The position numbers were made by a program, and so were the translations under genes. Of a DNA stretch of 64,000 bases, positions 12,201 to 24,130 are shown piece after piece (within the stretch, counting starts at the first letter, position 1; each line of letters begins with the position of its first letter). The DNA comes from Pseudoscleropodium purum. Taxonomy: Eukaryota; Streptophyta; Bryopsida; Hypnales; Brachytheciaceae. A model generated the notes under the pieces. It was not told the origin of the DNA and ran no database searches. It worked only from the letters and a program-made list of their open reading frames with translations. The DNA is taken from positions 9,178,501 to 9,242,500 of the forward strand of contig OZ017796.1 of the NCBI GenBank assembly GCA_963969395.1, given 5' to 3'.

Positions 12201-13253
12201 CATGACTTACCTATCCTTGATTCGATGCTATCATTCTAGATGTATAGAGTGACAACCTACCTTTCACATCCTCGACTCGAGGATACCTATCTAAATATCC
12301 ATAGACAAACCACGACTAAACTATCTTGGACTTGATGCTACCATTATGGATGTATAGAGTGACAACCTACCTTTGACATCCTCGACTTGAGGATACCTAT
12401 TTGAATATCCGTAGACAAAACACGACTAAACTATCTTGGACTTGACACTACCGTTATGGATGTATAGAGTGACAATCTACCTGTCACATCTTTGACTTGA
12501 GGATACCTATCTGAATGTCTACAAACGAAATATGACTAAACTATCCTAGACTCGATGATAATGCTATGGATGTACAAAAAGACAACCAATCCATAACATC
12601 CTCAACTTGAGGATATCTCTTTGAATGTCCACAAACAAAACATGATTAAGCTATCCTCGACTCAATGATACACTAATAAATGTCGCCTCTATATTCAATT
12701 TGTGCATGCGTTGCTAAAGAATTAGAAAGAACTTGTGACTATTCTATCTTTGACTCGAGGATAAGCTGTGTATCTTAATGTATAGGCTAATGAAACAAGC
12801 TTCTGAAATTTATGGCGAGAATTACGGAAAAAGTCATAACTCAATATTACAAGAGTGCCATAAAATACACTTGCATTTGCTACAACACAATCATGAGCTT
12901 ATACAATTCAAAGTAGACACTACACAAAACTATTGTATAAACCATTACTCACTTCCACGAACTACAATAACAGAAAAAGGTCTACTACCATTTCCTGCAA
13001 AAATCAAAGAAAGGGAAAGACAATTTACTACCAAGTCTTGTCTATAAACACAGTGAACCTCGCCAAAGGTGTGTAACCAAAAACTTGCAGGAAAGAAGTG
13101 TACAAAGCTATCTGAGGAGAAACAAAAGAATAATTGAATGAAGAAAGCAATGGCAGTAGTGGAGTTTTTTGCAAAAACCAATGTCACATGAGTCCAGGTC
13201 ACTACAACAAGTCGACGGAAGAGACAATGCCTATGTCGATGCCAAAGTGGCAC
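9263..13253 (-). pseudogene. Decayed transposase-like gene with DUF7869-like core
   Basis: Minus-strand coding pieces are broken by stops and frameshifts. The best segment (10233-10766) ends in LQLDNASRDNKNRYVF...VYINFL and shifts frame into GTHEDIDALFG. The LQLDN...ENKN and HTHEDID pattern is what I know from DUF7869 proteins, an RNase H-fold transposase-like family. Further 5' come 10965-11312 and 11428-11816 (MDLVIDMDGEPLGMTELLFK). The 3' piece at 9263-9691 (KPFWLARAV) resembles an SH3/BAH-like tail. Splice-like sites are visible: a TTTACACAG acceptor near 11980, and a small exon near 12965-13005 between TTTTTGCAG and GTGAGT. The intron between them is filled by palindromic repeats. The reading is homology by eye; exon limits are approximate. 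Confidence 0.6.
12100..12770. repeat. 55-bp tandem array of a palindromic core (intronic)
   Basis: Variants of TATCCTCGACTCGAGGATA recur with their GACTCGA centres at 12112, 12164, 12219, 12274, 12329, 12384, 12439, 12494, 12549, 12604, 12659 and 12752. Nine successive intervals are exactly 55 bp. Alternate spacers match each other better (TGTATAGAGTGACAACCTAC at 12241, 12351 and 12461), so the higher-order unit is 110 bp. The array appears to sit in an intron of the minus-strand decayed gene. Confidence 0.85.
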
Positions 13254-13599
13254 GAAAAGATTGAGGCACCAAGAATTCCTAAATCAAAGTCAAACAAAAA
13301 TCTCATTGCTTTTTCTAGATTCCTTCAGTGCTTTTTGGAACAGAAAAATGTCTAACAAAAAGAAATCACTACGACCCTTTTTCAGAAGTATATTACGTAA
13401 ATTGTGGCAAAGAATCTTGGATTTTGCCATGCAATCATGTGCGGAAGCTTGCATGCCTTTGCCTCATATTAATACCAATTCTTAACTTTTTTGATGCGAA
13501 GGTTGTGGAATCTTCAAGCCCCATTGGATTTCCTATCATTGGTAGTTTTCGTCAGCATCAAAGGTGCTAGTACAAAAATTGGTCACTTATCGTTTCAAC

Positions 13600-16065
13600 T
13601 TTTCTGGGTCAACGCATGCTGCATTTAAATGTTTATTACTTTTTTAGATGTCAAGTAATAGAAACTCTAGAATTCAAGAAATGCCTCCGTAAGTTCTAGA
13701 TTTGAAAATTTTGAGTTCTAGGATTTTAGGGTTTGAACCCTAAAACCTTGAAAATTCTAAACCCTAAAACCAAAAAGTCTAGTACTCTAAACCATTAAAC
13801 CCCCACAATTACAAAAAGTAATTTCAAAATTGATCTTTGGTGAAGTTCAAATTGTCTTGTTGATCAATGATATAATCTAATGTGTTTCATATAATTTACG
13901 CAATAATACTGTGATTAGCCATAGGAATTACATCTTCTGATGTAATTGGACCCTTAAATTTCGGAGGTCTAAAATAATGCCTCCAACTTAAAACTATAAA
14001 GTACAAATTAATCTCCTTCAAAAGTATCGAAAACTTGCTAGGTGCAAAGCATTCAATATATGTTGGAAATGCACTAGACTTGCGGAATCCAAAAAAAACT
14101 TACAATTCCAACTAATTATGAACACTTCCAATGAAGAAAGAAAAAAAAATGGGAAGATAGTAAGTTCTATAGTTTAATGATGGCCTACACAAATGTTGTA
14201 CAATTTGTCGACAAAATGTATCCCAGAAAATGCACTCAACATATACAATCCACCCAAAACTTACAATTGCAACTAGTTAGGAGCACCCCAAGCATGAAAT
14301 AGAAAAATGGAAACCAATAAGCCTTTCAGCTTCATGACGGCCTACACAAATGTCATGCAATTTGTGGACAAAATTGGTCTCTAAAAATTGGTGGAAGTGC
14401 GAAATGCACTGAAATGATTTTAAAATATTCTATGAAAAAGAAGATGCCAATATACTTCACTTCTAAAACAATTTTTCCAATTTTATAAATGGTCCTTTTG
14501 AAATGATTTCAATAAATAAGAAAAATAAAAATCTTCAAAAACAGCTGTACTCATGAAGCTTAAAATATAATTTTGTAACTTAAAGAATAAGTCCTTACAT
14601 TCAATTAAGTTATTTGTTATCTTTGTTTTATTTGTTAAGCTATAAACCTTCGAAATAATTTATCCTTCATTGTGTTCTTTGTATTGTTAAGAAGCTCTCT
14701 ACAAATAGGGGAAGAGGGCTTCATTTCATGAGTAGTTACATGTTAAAGGAATAAATAGCAAAGCTCAGTGTTTCCATTTTAGGTTTGTGGGTGCTCAATT
14801 ACCTACTGTAACACCTAATTCAAAATCATAATTATATTGAAGCCAAATGTTGGGACCCAGTTCACCACTCTTTCAAAATAATCAATCACTCTAAATGCTC
14901 GTTGACACTCATAAGTGACATTCATGAATGCATAAGGTAATCAAAGTGTGCTACAATGCAATCATTTTTCGTGATTGGCATCAATCATCATGGTTGGCTA
15001 GGATTGAATATTTAAACTCCACTTCATTTGTTCTTAATGACTTGTGGCATTTAATGCTTTTATAATATAATGCATGGTTCACATAACTTCCACTACCTAA
15101 ACATGAAGAAAAATTAGCCTAAACTTAATGTGATTTTGATTTCTAAATGAATTCGAACCTCAACATTATCTTGAAGGCACACTATTTTCATGCATTTTTC
15201 TATGCACAACGAATTCTACCTTCATAAGTCTTGTGCTTCACTTTAAAAATATTGAAGCCTATAAGTTCTAGCATAAATTTTAAAAATGTAAGGAAAGAAA
15301 TATGTACAAGTTGCAAAGTACATGAACATTTAGAATTCTTGAGGAAACTAAATTCATGCTACTTTGATTCATTATTCTATACACAACAATTTTGACATCC
15401 ATTAGTCATGAGCTAAATATTTATTTAATATCTTCTTTACTTCTCTTGTAATCATTCTCAATTCTAAACTCAATTGAGTGCAATAAAAAAATGAGTGAAC
15501 GTATAAAAAAAATTTATCTCTTCTAGTTTTAGGTCAAACAATTTTAAATCTTGAATCTAGAAGACTACTAATGAATTCAAACAACGTTAAACAAAAAGTA
15601 CTCATCATTGAAGGAATTTTTTTTCAATTATAGTAGTTCATAAAGTTTAAATCATTGCTACTAGAAAGGGGTGACTAGAATCCAAAATTTATCAAAACAC
15701 ATTATGAGTAAAGCTTTACATTTATTGTTTTGGGTTTTGGTTTGGAAAAAGAAGCATGAATTTAATTTGCTCATGAATTTCAAGTTTTGTCATAATTGAA
15801 TCTTGCAACAATTCTTTTTTCCTTTCTCATATAATTTAAATGATTGGAATGGGAGGTTTTCATTATATATATCAAGTATAAAAACACACAAAATTTAAAG
15901 CAAAATAGATTAGGAAATTTTGTATTCTCAGAATAGGAGTTCTTAAAAATATGTGTTCTCAGAATTGTAGATTCTTTGAAAAAATCTATTATTTCATTTC
16001 CTTCTTTGTTAAAGAAAGTTCATTTGCAGAAAATAGTATAGGAAATTTCATCCCGAACTAAACTC
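13600..16065. other. AT-rich non-coding stretch with a telomere-motif hairpin
   Basis: No gene is supported. Near 13720-13800 several AAACCCTA/TAGGGTTT units lie in both orientations; GGGTTTGAACCC makes a perfect hairpin. These resemble dispersed telo-box or degenerate telomeric sequence rather than a real interstitial telomere. Confidence 0.45.
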
Positions 16066-16880
16066 GTAAAGGACCAAACTACATTTTCTGGCAACATTAA
16101 AATTTTGGGCAGGTGCATGTGATTAGAGATTTTCATGTTGTTGGCCCATATTTTGATAGAAGTTATAGCCAAAGAATATCTTTCATTTGCACTAAATTTC
16201 AGAACATTTGGAAATATGAGTCAAAAATTATAGCCTAAAATGTAGTTTGTTTCTCAACTTGGGCAGTCTGGGCAAAATTGAAAAAGTCATTTTTTTCCAA
16301 AAACCAAAATTTGAAATTGGTTTTCTACATCCCCATATACATTAAAAAGCTTTGAATCATTCCATTTTGATGAATGAGTCAAAAGTTACGAAGTGTTTTA
16401 GTTTGTGGACAGTTATGGGTTTTCTACCTATCAATAAACTTTGAAGTCCTTAAATTAGGTGAAGTTTGTTTATTACAATATTACAACCATTGGGATTTTC
16501 ATTTCTCAATTCCATAAATAAATTGTTAATAATCTAGTATTTTTTGCCATTCTCTATATCTCTCTACTTACTATTTTTTTCAAATATGGTATACAATTTC
16601 AAATGATTTTAAAATTTTCAAGCATGTAGTCCACATTCCTTGAAGAATGAATCCAAATAGTTGCAATCATTTTGAAGATTTTTTCATGCAAATGTGCGGT
16701 AGTTATTGCCACTTTTCAGTGCATTGTGACACTTTTTGGCACAATACATTGGAATTTCAAAATTTCAGATTATAAAATTTTAAAATCAACGGCATTTTTG
16801 AAAGTAAGCATTTAAAAAAAATTCAATGGCCTATAAATTTTTTAGTAAAGAGGGAGGGGGAAACTATTGCAAACTAGGGT
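16066..16880. repeat. Dispersed AT-rich repeat, copy 1
   Basis: This segment aligns by eye with 60599-61490 in the same order: GTAAAGGACCAAA, then TTGAAATTGGTTTTCTA, GCTTTGAATCATT, ACAGTTATGG, and AAGAATGAATCCAAA. It has no coding capacity. A third, partial copy lies near 41330-41490. It is a non-autonomous repeat family of unknown class. Confidence 0.6.
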
Positions 16881-17585
16881 GGTACGCCTAAAATAAATTA
16901 TTAGCCTTCATTGCAATAAGGCTTGATTTAGCTTGAATAAAACAAGACTTTCAAAAGTATGTGTGGAATTTAGCCTCCTAAAACAAGATTCTGCGAAGTG
17001 TTGCGTCATGCTGAGATTCAAATTCCATATTAATGGAGGACCATAGCTATAGTTAACTAAATATTTCCAATCAGAATACACTAAATCCTAAAAATTCAAA
17101 ATTCAATAAACAAAAAGTAATTCAATTAAGAAAGAAATGATTTTTTTTGGGCTCTAATGATTTTGACCTCAACAAACGGTACATCTCTCTTCAATTGGGA
17201 TGAACTTATGTCATTGAATCTTTGAATACATTGAAATTTGCAACTTAATGACTTAAACAAGTGCATGCTTTTTCCATATATTTCTTGGTAGTTTAAATTT
17301 TATGAGTTATAGTGTTTTAGTTCTAATAAGTATAGTGGCTAGTTTATAAATAGTTAATGTTCTCTATTAAAAAAATGAAAGAAAATGGTTACATAACATC
17401 ATTTAAGAGAAAAATAAATATATTCATTTTTTTTGTTAACCCTAATTGCTGGTGATTTGAAAACATTAATAATGCCATTTCAAGCAACATGAGGCTTAAA
17501 AGTTCATCAACAATATGGTGCAATTTTTAGGTTTGGTAGTATAGTTGGAGGCAACAAACTAGAGGTTTGATAACTAATGGCACCT

Positions 17586-17814
17586 TTAACCCTTAAGCAC
17601 GCGGGCATCCATTTTCTGGACGATGAACAAAGTGCTTTTAGGAGTTGTGTAGTCCAACAAACTTTTCATTCATCTAATGTAATACTTGAATCTTGAAAAG
17701 CCAACCTTCTTTAATGAACAAATTCATGAAATTGCAATAAATGATATTTCTCTAAACAAATATAAGCCAAAATGTGCAAAAAATTGAAAAAGGATTGAGG
17801 CGTTAAGTGGTTAA
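17586..17814. mobile_element. TTAA-flanked MITE (229 bp)
   Basis: It begins TTAA|CCCTTAAGCACGCGGGC and ends GAGGCGTTAAGTGG|TTAA. The terminal repeats are short and imperfect (CC-CTTAA against CCACTTAA), but size, TTAA flanks and the GGGCATCC-like start match the elements at 6583 and 7127. Non-coding. Confidence 0.5.
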
Positions 17815-18229
17815 CAGAATTAGGGACTTTCATTTTCATATTTCTTGTTTTTATATTATGTATGATAAAAAAAAATTATACCAAGTTTCTGAATTTAATA
17901 TATTTTAGACATTATTGTTGAATTTCTTTTTTTAAATTTGCAAAATTTTTGTGTATATATATTTTTTTTCATAAGAAAGATTGAAGAATAATTTTGATTT
18001 GACATTATTTTATTTGTCAAGAAGGTTATTTTTTAGAATATCTTAAGGCTTCTTCTTCTGCGTCATTCTAAACTTGCGGTCTTTATAAAACTTGTTTTGT
18101 AAAACAAAGATAATAAATTACCTAAGTATGTAACCCTTTTAACTTCTAGTACCATATTACACAAAACTATGTTAAGTTTTATTATTCCTTTTTTTCAATT
18201 TTTACTTCTTCCTTCAGCTTCGGTACAAA

Positions 18230-19600
18230 ACGTCAACTTTGGTGGGTTGAACCTCAGCTTTAGTGGCCCCGATCCTTAGCTTCAGCAGTTCAAATGGCGG
18301 CTTGGCGTAGGTCTGGAAGGTCTTCTCCTTCCTCCTTCCATGGCCCATCACTCTACTTGGCACACTGTATTTTTTGAACTCCTTTGCTTGTTGTAATTAT
18401 CTGTGTTTTCATGGCGTTGCAGGTTTAGGGTGTAGGTTTTATTTTATGGAGTGTGCATTGTATTGTTGTGGAGCTTGCTTTGTTGGGATAGCGTTGTAGA
18501 TGTTTGGATGCCCAATTTTTTTATCCTCCTTCGTGGAGTGTTTCTTCTTGTGTCACGCGGTGTTTCCTCCACGAATCAAAGGTAGCTTGTGCCACACGGT
18601 GTTTGTAGGTGTTTGAGGGAGTTGTACCACTGTCGTTGTATTCATGTGGAGCAGTCTGGTGGTTGAGGGAGGGAGCACTGTCTTCTTGAAGAATTGTCTC
18701 ATTCTAGTGAAGTGCATGCAATTGTTTGTCTTTGGATTGTTGTTTGGAGCAGGCACTTGTTCAAAGCAGCAAAGACAAATTTTTTGCTTGGAGTGCGGAG
18801 TAGGCAATTGTTTGAGGGACGGATTTTTGGTTCTGAGTGCAAAGCAAGGAGTTCTTTAACATTGGGTTTAGGGTTTGAGATACGAATTTCTTGGTGTTTA
18901 GGGCAAGTCTTCAAGAGAAAGAAGGAGCAGGCATGTGTTTTTCGAGTAAGGGAGCATCGTCTTTCTTGCGCATCATTCTGGTTTTCTTACTTTTGTGCGT
19001 GTGAGTTTTGAACGTCTTGTTTCTAAACTGCATAGTATATGCAAATTGTTGTTTAGTTCTAGTTTAAGGTTTTAGTTTGGGTTTTTGACTATTGCTTTGC
19101 TGTAGTATTTTACAAGTTCTGATTTTTGAACCTCTTGGAGACAAAGAGGACAATGTTGGTTCTTGTGCAACAATGAATTTAGAGTGACTGCCTATTTGTA
19201 GATGTTTAGCTCTTGTTTGAGGTTTTTCGTATTCTGTTTTGTGTTTTTTCTTGTTTTTTCTTATTTTCCCGTGGATCAGTCCGCTATATTGAAGAACTTG
19301 GAATTTGAACTTGAGGAGGGTTTGAAGAAGGTTTAGATATTCTGAAGAAGCTTAATATTTTTTTTATGTTTTCGGAACATCCAATTGCTATTGTTCTCGA
19401 GTGTAGCGCAATTAATGTTTAGTTGTAATTTATATTAGCATTCATCTCATGCTTGACACTATTTCTTTTCAATTTACAGGTTGTGTAGTTAGTAGTGGAG
19501 GAGCTGTAAACTTTCTACGATATTAGGATTTTTGCACGTAGTATTATTCCAGATGAGAATTTCCATACAAGAAATTAGGGTTTAGAGTTTAATAACCGCA
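18230..19600 (+). other. Possible leader region of the decayed 20-25 kb gene
   Basis: The base composition changes to G/T-rich and an acceptor-like site (CAATTTACAG|GTTG) lies near 19480. No protein family is recognisable in any frame. The best guess is untranslated exons or promoter of the pseudogene downstream; this is weak inference. Confidence 0.25.
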
Positions 19601-19699
19601 TTCAATTGATCGTCGACCCAATGATAACCGTTTTGGGTGTTTTAGGCCTCTCTATGTGGTAAATATATTGTGCAATCCGTTTCAATTCATGTTCAATAA

Positions 19700-20420
19700 A
19701 CCATGAGCAGGAAACGTATATCTTCGAGTCAAGGATATGTGTATCCTTGACTCGAGGATAAACTTCTAAATGTGCTTCCTTTTTCTTTCTTTGAATTCAA
19801 TTTATGCTATAAGTCTAAGTGATAACAAACTTACTAAAAAACTTAAATACCTTTATTGTCAACTTGATGATTCCACGTTGATCAATTTGCTTTTTGAATA
19901 ACAATTTTTTTCCTCCTGAGACCCATTCTACACTAGCCTAAAGGAACTTATGTGTGCATCCTATTGTTACCCTTACTTTTCAAGAATTTAGATAATTTAT
20001 TGTCGAGTCGATGATAACGAGCTTGTTTTAGTGGTATATTGGTAGGTCCCTCTAATTAAAGTGTATGACTAGCTTTGTCATATGCAAAGCCATCTTCGAG
20101 TCAACGATAAAAAGGTTGTCTTAATACTATATCAATAGGTCCTTCTTATTAAAGTGTACCACCGAGTTTGTCAAATGCTAGGTCATTCTCGGTTTGACAA
20201 TACGAGGTTGTCTTAGTGGTATATTGTAAGGTCCCTCTGAATATATTGTGTGAGTGTGTGACGGACTTTGTGAAATGGGAGATCATCATCGACTCGACGA
20301 TAATGAGCTAGTCTTAGTGATATATTGATAGGTCCCTCTGTATAAAGTGTGTGACTTTGATTTTGTAAAATGCAAAGTCATCGTTGAATCTACAATACAA
20401 TAATACCCATTTTTTCAAAG
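19700..20420. repeat. Array of about 95 bp period with the same palindromic core
   Basis: GGTCC(C/T)TCT landmarks fall at 20045, 20138, 20230 and 20331, giving a period of 92-101 bp. Each unit has a degenerate copy of the palindrome (for example CATCGACTCGACGATAATG near 20286). A near-perfect pair sits at 19710-19765 (GTATCCTTGACTCGAGGATA). The spacers are unrelated to those of the 12-kb and 24-kb arrays. Confidence 0.75.
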
Positions 20421-21950
20421 CAAATCATACCAAAAAAAATAGTTATAATATTAAAAAATGACTCATAGAAATTGGAGTGTAGTACTAAAATGCTAAAGAA
20501 ATTTCTTATCATTGGCTCGACAATATCATTATCTAATCACATATGTCTAACTTCTGAAAACAAATTTATCAAGATGGAAAACGAAGACAAATTTGACTAT
20601 AACGCTACGCTACATCATTTGGTGCCGTTCAAAAATCCACTTGAAAACACCCCATTTACTAAGGAAATGTTGGATAGTTACGACACGTTATGGGAATTCA
20701 AAGAGCATATTGCAACCTAGAGCTTTGGAGTGAACCAATGGAAGGACTATATCTACCTTCGATATTGTCCCTAGGGAAAAACAACCTATCTTCCCAAGAA
20801 CATGAAGGAGAAGGTGACTCTCATTGAAGATCACTAGAAAAGACTACGTGGTCATGACCCTTTAAGAGGTAGATGACGAAAGGAAAGAAAAAAGAACACT
20901 TTCATTCCATAGTTATAAATGTGAACTCCTTCTATGGAAAATTCGACATTGACAACCTTGTCTCATCCTTGGAGGGCTCTCAAATGGAATTCCTAAGTGA
21001 AGAATTTGAGAAATTGGGATACATTCTCTAGGTGGACAACACAACAAAATCCAATGCCAAAAAGCTAAGACTCATCTGGTAATCTTTGTATCACTTTGCT
21101 TTGTTGAAAGTCGAGAAGCAACCAATAATAGGACGGTCTATTTCTCAAAGTCAACCTAAAGGCAGTGCGGCACGGAGGTCAACTTCTACAGCAACTCCAA
21201 TAGGAAGTAGGCTGGCTAGATTTGGCCAAGTGTGATCAGAGATGAAGAAACGGAACATGACAACTTCCAAACGTAGTGAATCCAACCAAAAGCATCGCAA
21301 GTCCATCCACGGAGGGGTAGTCGTTGGAGCCAGAAGTGCGGCCTCTACTTTGACGACAGTGGAGGCCACTCCAACAAAAATTGCACCTCCTCTGAAGGAT
21401 TACAAGAAAATCGCAATCATTCAACGGAACTTCTAGAAGCATCACAAAACATGTTTCTTGTAGAGAAGAGAGACGGTCAATGTTAATATCAACTAGTGCA
21501 TTCAGGGGGATGAAAACTACATCATTCGAACTCTACAGAAAGACATTGTCGAGGATGTCAAAAAAGAACTTGTCCAACTTGCCAACATAAAACAGAGGCA
21601 GAAAGTGTGCCTAACACCTATTGACTATATCAACAAGTTGTTCTAGCAAAAGCCCAAAAAGTGGGACCACATCAAGAATGGTTGTTTCATGATTATAAAT
21701 GGCCAGCACAATATAACTGTGTTGCAAGAGCTTCATAAATCTGGTTGTATAGAAGACCGCACAATAAAACTGCAAATTTGGGAAGCATTTATTGTTTGGA
21801 CCTTAGATATAACCCAATTGTGGAACATCTCACGGTTCTATAACTGTACAAACCATCTCAATCACAACCAGCCAACGTGAGGAGGCTAAATCATTAGCTG
21901 TCAAGATATTTGGATTACTTGTAAACAAGTGACAAACGTGAGGACAGATC

Positions 21951-22247
21951 CATGGTTGTCATAGTGGACAAACGTCCGGTTCGCCCGTCCGTTAGTAGTC
22001 CCGCCCATCCGATATAGTCAACATATAGTTGACTTTTTGATAACGAAAAAATAGGTCACGTGGATGCCATGTGGAATAAGGAACATGTTGGGCGCGGACG
22101 AGATCGTCAGGGCACAGACGAGATCGTCAAGGCGCGAACGAGGTGACGTATCATTCCACAAAATTGCACAAGTTACAAAATTAAAGCCATCCGGACCGTC
22201 CGTCCGTCCCGTTCGATGACCCTAACTCGCCTGTTATGACAACCATG
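21951..22247. mobile_element. hAT-type MITE (297 bp) rich in CGTCCG
   Basis: Terminal repeats CATGGTTGTCATA at the left and TATGACAACCATG at the right are perfect over 13 bp. Flanking octamers are GACAGATC (21943-21950) and GATAGATC (22248-22255), a 7/8 match to an 8-bp target duplication, as hAT elements make. The interior has CGTCCG/CGGACG clusters near both ends around a more AT-rich centre. It lies inside the decayed gene. Confidence 0.8.
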
Positions 22248-23873
22248 GATAGATCTGGTGAAGAGGAAGAACAAATCCGTGTATAACCTCTCAGAATATA
22301 ATGTAAGAATCAATTATCCTCAACTCAACAATAAGAATTCAAATTTATTTTTTCTATTAACTCATGTTCAATGTAGACTTTCTTACTAGAGAAATGCATT
22401 CTGCATTCTGACATTCTCATTGAAAATGTTTGTCTCTAGCTTTATATTTTCTTGTATCATCAACTCAACAGTAAGATAATATTTATTTTTCTACATACTC
22501 TCGTATATTGTTGAGTTAACAATAGAATCGCATGGATTTCCTTTCTAATAGTTGTTTTACTCGTCCGGCAGAATTTTGTAGAGGTTGTAATCTAGAGGTT
22601 TCAAAACATCAATCTTGAGAAAGAAGGAGCCACAATTAAAACTCCTACTAATTTGAAGAACAAAATGTAGATTATAACTCTACCAGACTATCGTGGGAGA
22701 AGTGGCAAATATTTTTGACCAAGCACTACGAAGTTTACTTGATCGATCCTTGTACCTTGATGAGATATAGGGACGCCAAGGGTTTCAAATTGAAGTCTCT
22801 GAAAAGAGTGTTCTTTAAGCACTGCGGCCATTTTACGGATACTAACTTCACCGTGGATGCGGAACATTTTCTTAGAATAACGCCAAGGAGGAAAGTCATG
22901 TACCCGAAAGTTTTGGTGGTGGATAATATGTCTGAGGCAAATTGGGTTGAGTGAAGAAAGCAAAAGAAGGTAATCCTTCAAGATCTCATGGATATTAAAC
23001 CCACACTTATTTTTATAAATGCAGCCGATGAGGTCAACAATGACACCTAGCACAAATGGAAGAGACAGCACAACTTCACCTTTGGTGCCTAGGATTTCCT
23101 ACTATTGTATCCGAAGGTAGAGTACTTCAAGCATAGATTCACAAACGTCCTCTAGACAAAGCAGGCATCTTTCATAGTTGACAAATTCTTAAAAGTAATC
23201 ATCATGTTCATGAGGTTGAAGTACCAGGATCCAAAATCCTTGGAAGGAGTGTAGATGTGCGGCATCAACTATTACGTACGGGCCCTAGTCATGAATGTAG
23301 AGTATTTGTACGTGAAACAACCTATCAATCTGGCTGCCATTGATATTCGAGAAGTACCTAGTGGTGAGGGCTATGATCTTGACGTTGACATGTACTTAAT
23401 GTTCCTCGCCTAGAAATTAGAGTAAAAAATGACAGAGCCAAGTGTTTAGCTCTTCATCATAGGGAATTAGGACAATGTTAAGGTTGTAACAAATTTTGCA
23501 GCTTAAAGTCTGAAGGAGTATGACTTAGTGCTGTCAAAGTACTTTTTAGCCAAGGCAAAGTGGTTTAGCAACATCACAAGCCGCTCCAAACTCCCCAAAG
23601 TGCCGCTTTTCTTTCTTTTTAAGAAACAAAACAATTATGTAGACTATGTCTATGATAAGGTAAAATTTGAGTACAAAGTCCCATCGGACTGCTTGTACTA
23701 CTCAGATCCAACAAGGAATACAGAAGCAAAATGGAAGATCTCACCAAGAGAACTTAGGATGGAGTTCTACTTAAACATGATAGAAGACTTCACAACTTTA
23801 GAGAAGAACGTCCTCGGAATTTGTACGGGGCCAAAATGCATGTTGGTGGCAAAAGTATGTCTACTCTACTTGG

Positions 23874-24130
23874 TATCCTTGACTCGAAGATAGGAAGGGT
23901 CAACTCCACCTAGTATCTTCGACTCAAGGATAGGAAAAATCTGCTCTACCTAGTATCCTTGACTCGAGGATAGGAAGGGTCAACTCCACTTGGTATCATT
24001 GACTTGAGGATGGAAAGGATCTACTCTACCTGATATCCTCGATTCAAGGATAGGAAAAGTCATGGTTAATAGATATTGTCGTTTGTAATTAGATAACGTT
24101 TTGTGGCTGATATTCTTGAGTCGAGGATAC
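23874..24130. repeat. 40-bp minisatellite with the palindromic core (intronic)
   Basis: Copies of TATCCTTGACTCGAGGATAG start at 23874, 23914, 23954, 23994 and 24034, exactly 40 bp apart, with a spacer like GGAAGGGTCAACTCCACCTAG. A sixth, isolated core lies near 24108. The array sits inside the intron 23855-24205. Confidence 0.85.

Noticed and set aside
13328..13570. SWIM-like zinc finger (VNCGKESWILPCNHVRKLA) suggesting a Mutator-type transposase
   Set aside because: The spacing is only a loose match, one cysteine is missing, and no neighbouring MULE domain is visible.
23874..24055. CRISPR-like array (palindromic repeats at exact 40-bp spacing)
   Set aside because: The spacers are nearly identical to each other, there are no cas genes, and the setting is a plant intron; this is a minisatellite.
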